A stretch of 64,000 nt of DNA from Cellvibrio sp. KY-GH-1 (GCF_008806975.1 NZ_CP031728.1:1860001-1924000), one strand, 5' to 3'. Positions 52,495-62,513 are shown, numbered from the stretch's first letter. The notes: generated by a model from the letters alone, not told the origin. Program-made: numbers and translations.

Positions 52495-53860
52495 CACTGA
52501 TTGCTCCATCAATCATGCGTGGCTCTTTAGTTTTGGTGCGCATGTAATCTGTAGCACCGGCATCTCTATTTCGTTTTGTGCCCCGTTGCGCAATAGTACC
52601 GGCCGCATTAGTAATTACTTTTTGGCGAACTTCTGTTTCAAATAAAATATTGTCAATTTCGGCCTGTAAGCGTTGACGTGAATAATCAATTTCTGTCGAC
52701 GCCGCATCACCAACTGATGCAATGTTTGGCTCTTGCGCACCGGCATTTAATAAATCTCGAACAATGAGTGCTTTTTCCATTGCGCGAGCCAGCGCAATTT
52801 CTCCAGTAAGTTTGTTAGCGAGAATGGCCTGCTCATCTAACGGCGCACGTTTCAAATCCTGAATTGTCAAATCATTAATAACCAGGCCCATTCCTGGAAC
52901 AGATAATTTATCCAGTTCAGCAGCCGACATTTTGTAGTTCAGCGGTTTACTCATTAACGTTTTTAAATCAGCGCTCACAACCTCACGCTCTTTGCGATAT
53001 TGGAAACGCAAACCTTGACCCATTTTTGTTTTTAATTTGTCACAACTTGCGCAAGTCCTTACTTCACGTTCACCCACTACTGCAGTTGCCCAGGATGTAG
53101 CACTGGTTGCAGTTGGAAAGACGCGCGCAATATTGCTATCACCCGTAACATCATCCGGATCCTCGGGTGCGAGAGAACCTACCTGGTGTTCGTAACCCGC
53201 ACCGATGGTGTCTTCAACAATCCTGATAGGTGGTTGCCCAAGGCCCCCTTTCTTAAAACCACCAGCAAACGTAACACCGCTGTTCCCTGCTGTAGCTTCA
53301 ATGTTTTCTTCTGCAGTAACCGGATTCTCCCCAGCCTTCGATGCTTTGTCCCAGGAGCTTTTGCGGGTAACCGCAATCCACCCCTCAACGGGATCCCTAC
53401 CCGCACGTAGATCAGCCTTTGCATCACGACATGTTTTTAAAGACAGCGTGTAAGTTTCCTTGGCGTCTTTCAGGCCTTTCGTCAACGTGTCATACAACCC
53501 CGGCCAGTTCTCCTGGATCTTTGATAAGCCCCATGCACTAAACACCGCAGTAGCCGCGCCCAGAACATCGTCCGACAAGCCATAAACATTGTGTTTCATA
53601 TCAGAGAATGTTTCGGCAATACCAAAACTCGGATCAAAACTGCATCCGCGAAACATATTCCATTCCGCACCGGCAGAAAGGTTGAGCGTGGTTTTATTGG
53701 ATTGGTGGTAATACATCATGGGATCACCTCCACCGATAGCGTAATACCAGGAACCATCACCAGTGGGGCGAACAATGTCACCAGCCATCGTCGAATGAGT
53801 GATGACAACCAAAAATCCCAGCATGATTTTTTTTGCAATTGATAATGTGAATGTACTCAT
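52487..53860 (-). CDS. TIGR03755 (PFL_4711-type) ICE protein
   Basis: A 457-residue exported protein. It has a signal peptide (AKKIMLGFLVVITHSTMAGD), an N-terminal domain with GDGSWYYAIGGGDPMMYYHQ and GAEWNMFRGCSFDPSFGIAE, and a long helical C-terminal part. It matches the TIGR03755 family, a conserved but uncharacterised channel component (TraH-like position). I use the ATG at 53860 because the frame upstream overlaps the TIGR03756 gene. Confidence 0.88.
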   Translation of the reverse strand: MSTFTLSIAKKIMLGFLVVITHSTMAGDIVRPTGDGSWYYAIGGGDPMMYYHQSNKTTLNLSAGAEWNMFRGCSFDPSFGIAETFSDMKHNVYGLSDDVLGAATAVFSAWGLSKIQENWPGLYDTLTKGLKDAKETYTLSLKTCRDAKADLRAGRDPVEGWIAVTRKSSWDKASKAGENPVTAEENIEATAGNSGVTFAGGFKKGGLGQPPIRIVEDTIGAGYEHQVGSLAPEDPDDVTGDSNIARVFPTATSATSWATAVVGEREVRTCASCDKLKTKMGQGLRFQYRKEREVVSADLKTLMSKPLNYKMSAAELDKLSVPGMGLVINDLTIQDLKRAPLDEQAILANKLTGEIALARAMEKALIVRDLLNAGAQEPNIASVGDAASTEIDYSRQRLQAEIDNILFETEVRQKVITNAAGTIAQRGTKRNRDAGATDYMRTKTKEPRMIDGAISDE

Positions 53861-53864
53861 AGGA

Positions 53865-54833
53865 TTAACTCTTGAAATCAATTTTGAAGAGGAATGCTTG
53901 CCCCTTTTTTTCACAGCAGGAATAGCGTCGCCACAACGTCCACATGTAACTTTCACGCGTGATGTTTTTTCCATTTGCCCAGGTAGCTGGGCCATTTAAA
54001 ATGCGCGTGGAGTCTTCAACCCAAGGCACCAGCATTTGAAAGCGATTGTCACCGCCTTCGTTGACATTGACGGGCCCCGGTTTCCAACACCGGTTATCGC
54101 AGTCACCAGTTAGAGGTAGATAAATATGTGGCTGTGCATTACGCGTAACAATTTCTGTTGCACGGTGCGCCGCTACGGCAGCATTGATAGGATCGTATGG
54201 ATGTGCGCCCCATCCGCAACGTGGATACAACGGTGCCCATGAGCCTTCCAATAATCCGGAGAGCCAGGAACCGGTGCCCGTCTTGAAGCGCGGCAAACCT
54301 AAAATTGATTGTGGGTACAATTGCTCGATGCCAGGTTCATTCCATGAGGGATCATGACTGCTAAGAAAATACGGCATCATCGGAATATCAAGCATTGATT
54401 CGCAGAAATATTCCTCACCACCCAAGCTGTTATAAATGGGTAGCGCCGGGTGGGAAATCACATCGACACTTTTAAAATCCAATGCAGTTGCTTGATCCTG
54501 AATACTCTCGCTTTGGCCGATTGCACCACTCGGATTGTGGTTCCAATCTTTGGTGTCCTCCCACTCAGATTGGTAGGTGTAGCTGGACACAACCAGGTCA
54601 GGAATGTAATGCCGAACACGCATCGACGTTTCGACGCTGCACGAAAATAATTTGCACTTCAACCAGAAGCACATCCCTATTAGTTCCCAATCAAAACAGT
54701 CGGTACACTCAACAGCGGATTCCACAATATCCATCGTCCCAAACTTCCCGTTCTTTTTCCCTGTCTTCACAGTTTGAGCAGCGGCCGATAATGACAATAC
54801 AGCAATCAGCATTGATGCTATCCATCGTTTCAT
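53865..54833 (-). CDS. TIGR03756 (PFL_4710-type) TraU-like ICE protein
   Basis: A 322-residue exported protein with signal (WIASMLIAVLSLSAAAQTV) and many cysteines in the TraU-like pattern: VECTDCFDWELIGMCFWLKC and LFSCSVETSMRVRHYIPDLV near the N-terminus, DCDNRCWKPGPVNV near the C-terminus. TraU-like proteins are periplasmic disulfide-rich parts of the F-type-like transfer machinery. It overlaps the preceding gene by 4 bases. Confidence 0.88.
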   Translation of the reverse strand: MKRWIASMLIAVLSLSAAAQTVKTGKKNGKFGTMDIVESAVECTDCFDWELIGMCFWLKCKLFSCSVETSMRVRHYIPDLVVSSYTYQSEWEDTKDWNHNPSGAIGQSESIQDQATALDFKSVDVISHPALPIYNSLGGEEYFCESMLDIPMMPYFLSSHDPSWNEPGIEQLYPQSILGLPRFKTGTGSWLSGLLEGSWAPLYPRCGWGAHPYDPINAAVAAHRATEIVTRNAQPHIYLPLTGDCDNRCWKPGPVNVNEGGDNRFQMLVPWVEDSTRILNGPATWANGKNITRESYMWTLWRRYSCCEKKGQAFLFKIDFKS

Positions 54834-55270
54834 GGCGCTTCCTCCAGGTTGCGATGTGATTTATACAGCGCGAGCGCTCTTTGAATATCAGTGATGCCAT
54901 ACACCACGTATTGACCCTGGTTAAAAACTACCGCTGGAATCTTCTCTAATTGGTACTGCACCATTTTTTCATGGCCACGGTAGGCTTCACGTATCGCCTT
55001 CTGAAATTCCATTCCTTGCGCAGAGGCTAAATAGGTCTTCATGATTTGTTTGGCTCGATCAATATCGCCTGGAAGCGCCGGTAAATATTTCTCTTTTACC
55101 CTTTCTGGAACGCTCAGATCATAGTGAATCACTTCAATACCAGGTACATTGCCCAATGCCGTCGGAGTATCGGTAAACACTTCGATTTGTGTTTGCGCGT
55201 GGCCAATGTTTGAAATACTGAAAAGCAGCAGCAACGTGAATTGGAAAAGTGCATTACGCGTGAATTTCAT
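54830..55270 (-). CDS. TIGR03757 (PFL_4709-type) ICE protein
   Basis: A 146-residue exported protein with signal (ALFQFTLLLLFSISNIGHAQ) and a thioredoxin-like body (IEVFTDTPTALGNVPGIEVI; KIPAVVFNQGQYVVYGITDI), with no CXXC pair, so it is probably not a redox enzyme. It matches TIGR03757, a conserved ICE family. The ATG at 55270 fits the frame after the small gene at 55254; the two overlap by 17 bases. Confidence 0.85.
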   Translation of the reverse strand: MKFTRNALFQFTLLLLFSISNIGHAQTQIEVFTDTPTALGNVPGIEVIHYDLSVPERVKEKYLPALPGDIDRAKQIMKTYLASAQGMEFQKAIREAYRGHEKMVQYQLEKIPAVVFNQGQYVVYGITDIQRALALYKSHRNLEEAP

Positions 55271-55457
55271 GAGGTACACTCCATATTGTTTGACCATTAA
55301 CATCCGATTGAAACGCATCATCCGTTGCGATAAGCAATTTACTTTTTTTGCTAGCCTGCACCAGATAAAAAAGATCATCTCTTTTCAACTCACTCAGATG
55401 ACACGGAATTTCTTCATCACCCGTAATTTTTAATGCGTAACTTATAGACTCGCTCAT
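55254..55457 (-). CDS. Small protein between VirB4 and TIGR03757
   Basis: A 67-residue cytoplasmic protein (MSESISYALKITGDEEIPCH) with a very good ribosome site GAGGAAATAGAT before its ATG at 55457. It overlaps the TIGR03757 start by 17 bases and starts 15 bases after the VirB4-type stop. No family is recognised. Tight packing and the ribosome site support a real gene. Confidence 0.6.
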   Translation of the reverse strand: MSESISYALKITGDEEIPCHLSELKRDDLFYLVQASKKSKLLIATDDAFQSDVNGQTIWSVPHEIHA

Positions 55458-55472
55458 ATCTATTTCCTCGAC

Positions 55473-58304
55473 TTACGCCGCTTTACGTCGCCCGCTAGCG
55501 ATCATTTCCCCAATCATCGTTGCAGCTTCAAGCTCTGTGATATTGTGTTGATCCATCAATTTCGCTCGCGCCGTTTTTTCCTCTTTCTCCGATTGTCCCA
55601 ATGCCAGGCATAAACCAGGAGGAACAATCCGGAATAGACCTTGAACGGTATCGCTCATGATTACGCCCTCGGTGTATTTGCGAGGCGCTTTGGTTGTGGA
55701 AAGCAACATGGTTCTTTGATCCGGAGTAAGCGCCTTAAAACGTTCGATATTGGCGAGTTCACCTTGATCAACGAACAAACACATCCACCACTCAAACATC
55801 GCGAGCATTTTTTCTGCATCGTCGGGATAATCTTTCATATTTTGCGTGGCTTGCCAGAGCCACAACCCCATACGTCGGCCAAGCAATTTGGAAAGCACTA
55901 CCAGATATGCAGCAAGTAATTTATCGGTGGTAATAACGTGAGCTTCGTCGGTGAGATTGATGGTCGGCCGTCCATCGCGCTGCGTACGTTGCGCTCGTGC
56001 AACGACTTGATTCACTATGGAGATATAAGCAACGGATAGTTTGTCTTTATTGGATCCACCCGATGCCAGCGCACCCATCTCAATCCTGATGTAATCAGCA
56101 TCGGGTAATTCATCGCCGGGACGATTGAATAATTCGCCAGCAAAGCCATCAATAAATAAACCCATCGCCTCAACCATCTCATCGATACGTCCAGCACGTT
56201 CAGGTTTATTTGTTTTCAAATCCGCGAGCGCATTAATCACATCCTCTGTGAGCAAATCTTTTTTCTTGGCAAGTTTTGCTGCTCTCGCCGAATTTAAAAT
56301 GGCGGTCTTAATCAATCCCACATCCGAGCGACTCATTCGCGCTTCTTCCATGACCTCACCACCGGTTACCATTAAGCGACCGATAATAAGCATTTCACCC
56401 AGGATATCGCGTTGCGAATTGTCTAATTCATCAGCCTCTTTTGCAGCAGACTGGAGCTCTGCAGAACCATCCATTACCTCTTCAATGACAGAATGACTCT
56501 GTTTTAAATTTCCATCCTCATCAAAGAGATCAAGTGCAGGTTTAAACGGAGGGATGGACGGGGCTTGTCCAGGTCGAAGAACAATATCAACAACGCTCTT
56601 ACCCCACAGTTTGAAAAACTCGGAGAGGAGGTTAAAACTGTTACCCGCTTCAATCACCACCCATCGAGGATTGTGTACGGCGGTGATCAACATTTGCAGC
56701 CATACCAACGTGGCGGACTTACCCGCACCAGTAGGCCCAAATAAAAATAAATGTCCGTTCTTCGTGCGATCACCCTGGAATAATGGGTCGCACGTAAATG
56801 CCTCACCACCGCGATTAAAACCAAGAATGCCTGGATTGCCGGTACCCACACTGCGACCGTATACCGGTAATAAATTTGCCAGGTGGTGTGCATAAACAAG
56901 GCGCTGGCGAATCTCGACTTGCGCTAGTGCAGGATCATAAGCACCGGGAATAAATCGAATGTAGCGATCCAATCGTACTTCGTCGTATTCAGGATCAATC
57001 AGCTGTAATCCATTTGCACTGAGCTTGGTATCGACCTGCATAATGATGTTATCCATTTCATCATCATCTACCGCACGCACAGCAATTCCGATGCTGTAAG
57101 GATAAAGTTTATTGCCTCGGGCAATTTGCGCCCGAGCATGTGCAACATCGTCTCGTGTTGCCTGGGCTTCCGGCGTATCACCCTTTGAATTTTTCGCGAG
57201 TTTTTCCAAATGTTTGCGCACAGCGCTTTGCGGCTTCACGACAAAATTAGTGATAACCATGGAGCCTTCCGGAAGCTCATCAATCAAACATGTGATGCGT
57301 GCATTTGCACCGCTCACCTCTTCCTCACTGATATAACGCTCCGCTGATAGCTGTCCAATTTTGGGAACCTGACTCATTTGCTCAACAGACAATACCGTGT
57401 GCGGCATGCCATCAAAATACCAACAGTTGGTAGATTTATCAGAGCGTACATCGCGAGTCATAATATCGTTGGATAAATCGTATTCAGCGGTTTTCTCATC
57501 CTCCGTATGCGCGTACGGATTCATTTTCAACCAGGATTCAACATCGCCTTTCGTTTGTTTTGGATTTGGATTGAACCATCGAAACAACCAGTCACGAATG
57601 GCTTTGCCCTTTAAACGCCGCCCATTTAATCCCGCTGCGCGCAGCATTTGATGAACACGCTCGCACTGCGTATCCAATTCTTTTTCTGGGGTCATGCCTT
57701 TACGCCGGGTACTGGCGCCGGTATGTCGACGATAAAACACCACATAGGATTTTCGTTTTGAACCGCCCCATGGACGGTCATTTGCCAATGGATCTGTAAA
57801 CAAACCACCTTTGCGTGACATATCGGCAACATGGGGTCGTAAAATATTTTCGATGAAGTGATCGGTGTATTTATCTACTACGGTATCGCGTTGTGCATGC
57901 ACATTAATCGCATGCGCTTTTACCGCATCAGCAAGTGACGTAAATGCGGCCGCATCCAACCAGGAATAGGTTGATACAACCCAGGGACATACCGTGTGCT
58001 CTTCAAAAGCCCCCGTAATAAAATCGCGAATCTGATTGCGTTGCTGTAATAGAAACTCTTTTGAACGTGCCTCGGTGGGTACTGGTTGCAATTCAAAAAC
58101 AGCCGCAACACTGCGTCCATCCTCCAATAGCAACTTATCGTCATCAATAATATCCAGCCACGGCAAATAGCCCGCAATGGGGGATCGATAGGTGTAAGCG
58201 CGTTTGACATCCGTTGCGGTAACCGGTTTGCCATTTAAAGGCGATCCACGTAACAGAAAATCGCGGATGCCTTCAGATACTTTCATAAATGGATCTGACG
58301 TCAT
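55473..58304 (-). CDS. TIGR03744 (PFL_4706-type) VirB4/TraC ATPase
   Basis: A 943-residue conjugative ATPase. The N-terminal part has VTATDVKRAYTYRSPIAGYL and LFTDPLANDRPWGGSKRKSY; the Walker A loop is LFLFGPTGAGKSATLV at about residue 520, and the C-terminal RecA-like part carries ITTDKLLAAYLVVLSKLLGR and WLWQATQNMKDYPDDAEKML. It drives assembly of the secretion channel. A 4-base overlap couples it to the lipoprotein gene before it. Confidence 0.93.
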   Translation of the reverse strand: MTSDPFMKVSEGIRDFLLRGSPLNGKPVTATDVKRAYTYRSPIAGYLPWLDIIDDDKLLLEDGRSVAAVFELQPVPTEARSKEFLLQQRNQIRDFITGAFEEHTVCPWVVSTYSWLDAAAFTSLADAVKAHAINVHAQRDTVVDKYTDHFIENILRPHVADMSRKGGLFTDPLANDRPWGGSKRKSYVVFYRRHTGASTRRKGMTPEKELDTQCERVHQMLRAAGLNGRRLKGKAIRDWLFRWFNPNPKQTKGDVESWLKMNPYAHTEDEKTAEYDLSNDIMTRDVRSDKSTNCWYFDGMPHTVLSVEQMSQVPKIGQLSAERYISEEEVSGANARITCLIDELPEGSMVITNFVVKPQSAVRKHLEKLAKNSKGDTPEAQATRDDVAHARAQIARGNKLYPYSIGIAVRAVDDDEMDNIIMQVDTKLSANGLQLIDPEYDEVRLDRYIRFIPGAYDPALAQVEIRQRLVYAHHLANLLPVYGRSVGTGNPGILGFNRGGEAFTCDPLFQGDRTKNGHLFLFGPTGAGKSATLVWLQMLITAVHNPRWVVIEAGNSFNLLSEFFKLWGKSVVDIVLRPGQAPSIPPFKPALDLFDEDGNLKQSHSVIEEVMDGSAELQSAAKEADELDNSQRDILGEMLIIGRLMVTGGEVMEEARMSRSDVGLIKTAILNSARAAKLAKKKDLLTEDVINALADLKTNKPERAGRIDEMVEAMGLFIDGFAGELFNRPGDELPDADYIRIEMGALASGGSNKDKLSVAYISIVNQVVARAQRTQRDGRPTINLTDEAHVITTDKLLAAYLVVLSKLLGRRMGLWLWQATQNMKDYPDDAEKMLAMFEWWMCLFVDQGELANIERFKALTPDQRTMLLSTTKAPRKYTEGVIMSDTVQGLFRIVPPGLCLALGQSEKEEKTARAKLMDQHNITELEAATMIGEMIASGRRKAA

Positions 58305-58801
58305 TCGTGAAATAACTCCCGTGGTTGTGATTTATTGGCTTCTTTTTTCTGTGCGTCTTCACGCTCTTTTATTTTTTTTACACGGTGATCAGTCACAATT
58401 TTTGCCGCATCCAAGGTTTCACCCGGCAATGCATAGGGCTGGCGTTCGTACATGGAAAAGCGTGTGATGTACGCCGGAATGGGTGCACCGGTTAACCCTA
58501 CGGCATGCGGACGCACGTACATAAACAAATCAGGATTGGGTAACCGTGGATACAAATGATCCAGACGCGCAGGATATGGCGGCAATTCCAATTGCAAATC
58601 GTCATCATGCAATGCAGGACGCTGGAGTAATTCAGCCTGACGTTTATCGAGCTGCTCGGTGTTGGTACCGGTGTAATCCTCATAAACCTGCTTCATATTC
58701 GGTGCATCAGGATTTGTTACACCTTCCAAGGACGACGCGCACCCGGTGCAAAGCACGATAATGAAAATTGCGATAATGCGATTAATCCATGCGATTAACA
58801 T
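58301..58801 (-). CDS. TIGR03751 lipoprotein of the ICE T4SS
   Basis: A 166-residue lipoprotein: signal with lipobox (IIAIFIIVLCTGCASS), then GVTNPDAPNMKQVYEDYTGT and a proline-rich part (LPPYPARLDHLYPRLPNPD). It is the VirB7-like lipoprotein of this class (TIGR03751). AGGAGGCAATC precedes the ATG at 58801. The gene overlaps the TIGR03752 gene by 20 bases and the VirB4 gene by 4. Confidence 0.85.
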   Translation of the reverse strand: MLIAWINRIIAIFIIVLCTGCASSLEGVTNPDAPNMKQVYEDYTGTNTEQLDKRQAELLQRPALHDDDLQLELPPYPARLDHLYPRLPNPDLFMYVRPHAVGLTGAPIPAYITRFSMYERQPYALPGETLDAAKIVTDHRVKKIKEREDAQKKEANKSQPRELFHE

Positions 58802-60296
58802 GATTGCCTCCTGTGGAATAAGCGAGCTTGCGCGCATCGCTGTGATAGTCGATGTACAAATCCTGGGTAATGTTGAGAGACACTTTGGCCGATGGGTCGA
58901 CGTAGATTGCGTCGAAAGAGTCACGCATCCGCTTGCTGTAAAAGTCAGTTGCTGCTGCGATGGTGTCGGAATAGGTTTGGTTATTGATAAAGGCTGATTT
59001 ATTGCCTGTAACTGAGGTCGAGCCACCACCTAACGGATTGTCAGTGGTCGTAGTCTCTGCAGCAGCTTTAGCTTCAAAATGACTGGCAGCTGCACCGAGC
59101 AGCCCCATAGTGAACATTTGCTTGTGCGCATCGGTAACCCGCTTCCCAGGGATGCAGGGAATACCTTGCGGATTGGTCACATAACCAATACTTGCCGACG
59201 CCTCACCTTCGGCAAAAGGAGATTGGGATTTACCCGCTTTGGATCCTGAACCACCTTGCTCTTGTTCATAACCCATATGGTGAACACGGCCATCAGTAAA
59301 TGTGTAGGTGGCCTTGGTTAAGCTCACCGCCGCGCACGACAAGCTCCAGTTACCACGTACAATGCCTTCAAAAATAATTCCTTTTAAACCTGGAATGCGC
59401 AAACCGTTGGTCGCCAGGTTTTCTTCACCGACAATGAATTTTGCGGGAAATGGATCATTGACCTTTCCACCCAGCGGTACAGTACCGATTAATGCGGTCA
59501 TTGCCACCGCTTCGAAAATAGTGGCACGAGCGGGGATCGTGTAATACGGTTTAACGTCTGCCAGTACTTTGCCGCCGGATTTTTTTAACGTATTGGTTAA
59601 TTCAGTTTTTTCCGCTTGTTGTGTTACCGCACCTGCGGCAGATTTCACATCCCCCAAACCGTTACCCAATTTTTCACGCAACATTTTTTCCGCTAATTTC
59701 GGATCAGTGGTAAGCAACTGGGTGCGCGTCATCGGACGAACAACGACATATCCGGGTAACGCTTGCGGCTCCAATGAATACCCTTTTTTATTTTTACTGC
59801 TTCCACCTGAACCATCCGAATAACCTAAATCGATCGTAGTGACTTCATACCCATTATTTTCAGCCGTAGAGTCGTCATTCTGTTTCACCACATTTTTAGT
59901 AAGCGTATCTACAGCAGTTTGCATTGACGAAAATTGTTCAAGAACTTGACTCACCCGTGGGTCTGTTACGCTGGTAGATCCCCCACTGTTTCCCTTGTTC
60001 TGCAGCGCATTCAATTGACGTCTCATCTCATCCATGTCTTTATTCAATTTTTCATTTTTTGCTTCGGATTCGACAAAGCGAGCCTGAACTTCACGAATAG
60101 TCTCCGCAACCGTATCGCCATCTTCAGTTTTGGGAGCATTCCCTTTCTTTTTGCCTGTATCCTTTTCAGATTGAACAGTTTCGGTTTTCTTCCCCGGTTC
60201 CTCACTGTCAGAATTCACGTAGGCAACAATCACAATGGCCGCCAATGCAGCGACGCATACCCACACCAACTTATTGCTGCTCATACTAGTAGCCAT
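58782..60296 (-). CDS. TIGR03752 (PFL_4705-type) TraB/VirB10-like protein
   Basis: A 504-residue protein with an N-terminal anchor (LVWVCVAALAAIVIVAYVNS), an acidic and coiled-coil periplasmic part (EVQARFVESEAKNEKLNKDM) and a C-terminal TrbI/VirB10-like region with TIFEAVAMTALIGTVPLGGK and GNWSLSCAAVSLTKATYTFT. It is the core-complex scaffold linking inner and outer membranes. Start at 60296 supported by GGAGGACGG 5 bases upstream. Confidence 0.88.
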   Translation of the reverse strand: MATSMSSNKLVWVCVAALAAIVIVAYVNSDSEEPGKKTETVQSEKDTGKKKGNAPKTEDGDTVAETIREVQARFVESEAKNEKLNKDMDEMRRQLNALQNKGNSGGSTSVTDPRVSQVLEQFSSMQTAVDTLTKNVVKQNDDSTAENNGYEVTTIDLGYSDGSGGSSKNKKGYSLEPQALPGYVVVRPMTRTQLLTTDPKLAEKMLREKLGNGLGDVKSAAGAVTQQAEKTELTNTLKKSGGKVLADVKPYYTIPARATIFEAVAMTALIGTVPLGGKVNDPFPAKFIVGEENLATNGLRIPGLKGIIFEGIVRGNWSLSCAAVSLTKATYTFTDGRVHHMGYEQEQGGSGSKAGKSQSPFAEGEASASIGYVTNPQGIPCIPGKRVTDAHKQMFTMGLLGAAASHFEAKAAAETTTTDNPLGGGSTSVTGNKSAFINNQTYSDTIAAATDFYSKRMRDSFDAIYVDPSAKVSLNITQDLYIDYHSDARKLAYSTGGNHVNRMD

Positions 60297-61092
60297 AACC
60301 GTCCTCCTGGATTGCCGCATTGAAGGGAACGGAAGAAATCAGATATAACGTTTTCCGGTCTTCAAGACTTCCCTTAGGACCTAGCTGGAGATGTTGCGGT
60401 GTGATGTGAGAAAAATTGCCCTGTACTAATCCTGGATTAACCGCGAGATTCAATTCGCTTTGGTTAATCAGTAATACGGCGGTGATATGCAAACCATAAC
60501 CTGACCAGGCACTCACTACACTGAGACGGTATTGTTCACCTTTCTGGCTACGCATTAATGGAAAATTGGCAGGAATTTGAACCAATGGCATAGTTGCAAT
60601 ATCCGGATTAACCGGCATCAATCGACGCGGTGCGTATAGCGACTGCGAAGCGAAACGTGTGAGCACAATCTCTGGTGGATCTAATAGATCCTGAACACCT
60701 TCCAACAAATCCCTGGGCGGTTCATCATTGTGTTGTGCAATAACACGATCCGGATCTTCGATTACAAGGGATTCCGCTAATGCATTTTCCTGCGTAACCA
60801 GGTCAATTAAATACACTGTTTGGTTATCTGCGCTCGGGGCGACGACTCTAGCTTTATCGAACGGCTGGGTCGCTTTCCAATAAACAATTTGCTGATTGGG
60901 TGCAAGTGACTCAAGCGAACTAATCAATGACTTGGGTATCTGCAAACTGACATCAGTTGGAAACGTCACGCGTACTTCTTCACCAACTGGCAAAATAATC
61001 GTAATAGGATTCTTATCCCACACCAGCATACGGTCTGCATAAGCAAGCAATGGAAAACTACACAGAAGGATTATCAACAATGATTTCTTCAT
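60286..61092 (-). CDS. TIGR03749 (PFL_4704-type) TraK/VirB9-like protein
   Basis: A 268-residue exported protein: signal (KSLLIILLCSFPLLAYADR), a beta-rich N-terminal half (DKNPITIILPVGEEVRVTFP), and a C-terminal domain with IPANFPLMRSQKGEQYRLSV. It belongs to TIGR03749, a secretin/VirB9-like core part. Overlaps the next gene by 11 bases and the previous by 4. Confidence 0.87.
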   Translation of the reverse strand: MKKSLLIILLCSFPLLAYADRMLVWDKNPITIILPVGEEVRVTFPTDVSLQIPKSLISSLESLAPNQQIVYWKATQPFDKARVVAPSADNQTVYLIDLVTQENALAESLVIEDPDRVIAQHNDEPPRDLLEGVQDLLDPPEIVLTRFASQSLYAPRRLMPVNPDIATMPLVQIPANFPLMRSQKGEQYRLSVVSAWSGYGLHITAVLLINQSELNLAVNPGLVQGNFSHITPQHLQLGPKGSLEDRKTLYLISSVPFNAAIQEDGYGY

Positions 61093-61766
61093 GACTTATT
61101 CGCCCTCTCTTTTTTGCTTTTTTCTTCGGCCTCTTTCTCCGCGCGAGTCGGGTCTACCATGAAGCCGTCCACCGCCATACCCATTTCGTTACAGTTGCGG
61201 AAATCAGGCACAACACGGAGCGAATAATTCATAGCAACATTCTTGATGACCATTCCCCCTACGCGCTCCTGGAGCTTCATGACCATGGCCACACTAAAAA
61301 CATTTACGCCCACATCGCTGACAAAACCCTCTTGGTAAAAAAGCTCTTCCGTTAACACACGGGTTCGATCCAGTTCACCTGCCCGACTTTTCTCAGCCAT
61401 GTTTTTCTTAAGCCACGCCTCAAACTCCGGCGTGATCAAGCATTTGTATTTTTCAATTGCTTTTTTGTAATCCGCCTTTCCTGACTCCGGCCAATCATTG
61501 AGCCCACGCCATACATAATGCGCAAATGAATAGGTGTTAGGCTTTTGAAGCATCCCTGGTTTTAATGTGGCACCTCGGGATAAATCCGGCGGTACATGTA
61601 CCGTAATTTCACTTTGCCGCTGGTAATTTACATATGCCTGGAAAAACGCCAGGCCGAATGCAAAAACTAAAGCAATGCGTAATGTCCAAATGTGAGAGTC
61701 GCGCGAATGAAGCGCGTTGCGTGCATCACCCACGGCGTGCTCCTTTTCCAAAACGTTTGGATTCAC
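61089..61766 (-). CDS. TIGR03746 (PFL_4703-type) VirB8-like protein
   Basis: A 225-residue protein with an N-terminal membrane anchor (IWTLRIALVFAFGLAFFQAY) and a VirB8-like periplasmic fold (KADYKKAIEKYKCLITPEFE; FVSDVGVNVFSVAMVMKLQE). It is an assembly factor for the channel. The start is a GTG at 61766. It overlaps the TIGR03750 gene by 41 bases. Confidence 0.87.
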   Translation of the reverse strand: MNPNVLEKEHAVGDARNALHSRDSHIWTLRIALVFAFGLAFFQAYVNYQRQSEITVHVPPDLSRGATLKPGMLQKPNTYSFAHYVWRGLNDWPESGKADYKKAIEKYKCLITPEFEAWLKKNMAEKSRAGELDRTRVLTEELFYQEGFVSDVGVNVFSVAMVMKLQERVGGMVIKNVAMNYSLRVVPDFRNCNEMGMAVDGFMVDPTRAEKEAEEKSKKERANKS

Positions 61767-62082
61767 CGATGTATTTGGTGTTTACCAAACCGAAATTTAT
61801 CTTCATCAACAGCACCTTTTCTTTAAACCAGGTGAGGTAATATTTCTGGCGAATGTACTTCAGCCATTCCAACAAACCCCACGTAATACCAAGACCGATA
61901 ATCAAACCAATCACAATGCCGAACATGATGATTCCGATAGCGACGCCGATCATTACGCCGATAATTAATCCAGCAACAGCGCCAACCAAAATTGATGTCA
62001 TCAATTCGGTTTGCGTGCAGTCGTAATACACGATGGGTTCCTGATTGACCGCGTCCGCCAAGGGATCATCATGCTCTGACAT
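61726..62082 (-). CDS. TIGR03750 ICE membrane protein
   Basis: A 118-residue protein with two strongly hydrophobic, Gly/Ile-rich helices (ILVGAVAGLIIGVMIGVAIG; GIIMFGIVIGLIIGLGITWG) between polar ends. It matches TIGR03750 in the usual place before TIGR03746; a VirB3/TraL-like role is likely. ATG at 62082; GGAGGCCAC upstream. Confidence 0.85.
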   Translation of the reverse strand: MSEHDDPLADAVNQEPIVYYDCTQTELMTSILVGAVAGLIIGVMIGVAIGIIMFGIVIGLIIGLGITWGLLEWLKYIRQKYYLTWFKEKVLLMKINFGLVNTKYIGESKRFGKGARRG

Positions 62083-62096
62083 AGTGGCCTCCTGAC

Positions 62097-62513
62097 TTAA
62101 CTCATGAAACGTAAAACCCAAGTGCCAACGGCGATCACAAAAATCACCATCACCACGCTACCCAGGGAGTCACCGATCACAGCACCCCAACGGCCTTGGT
62201 CATTCGATTTTTGTTCGTTCCAGGATTTCAAAATGGTTTTGAGTGCAACGAAACCGGCGTACAACATTGCACCCCAAATAGCGATTTTTCCGAGAAATTT
62301 GAGAATGATGATAAGAATGTCTGCTCCGTCGGAATCTTCATCAATGCCGTCAATATCAATTTCTGGCATGGTGATATCCTGGGCGTATGCAGCATTAATG
62401 CTGAACAGACCCACGAGCAGTAATAAGGGGAGATTGAACAGAGAGACCCAACGTTGAAATTGAGCGCGCAGGCGAGCCATCACCATCCGTGAAGGCGGAA
62501 CTAGTTGTAACAT
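62097..62513 (-). CDS. TIGR03745 (PFL_4702-type) VirB2-like membrane protein
   Basis: A 138-residue protein with a signal (LFNLPLLLLVGLFSINAAYA), then an acidic loop (EIDIDGIDEDSDGADILIII) and two further helices. It fits TIGR03745, which may be the pilin or a pilin-like subunit. Ribosome site GGAG 7 bases from ATG. Overlap is absent; gap to the next gene 16 bases. Confidence 0.83.
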   Translation of the reverse strand: MLQLVPPSRMVMARLRAQFQRWVSLFNLPLLLLVGLFSINAAYAQDITMPEIDIDGIDEDSDGADILIIILKFLGKIAIWGAMLYAGFVALKTILKSWNEQKSNDQGRWGAVIGDSLGSVVMVIFVIAVGTWVLRFMS

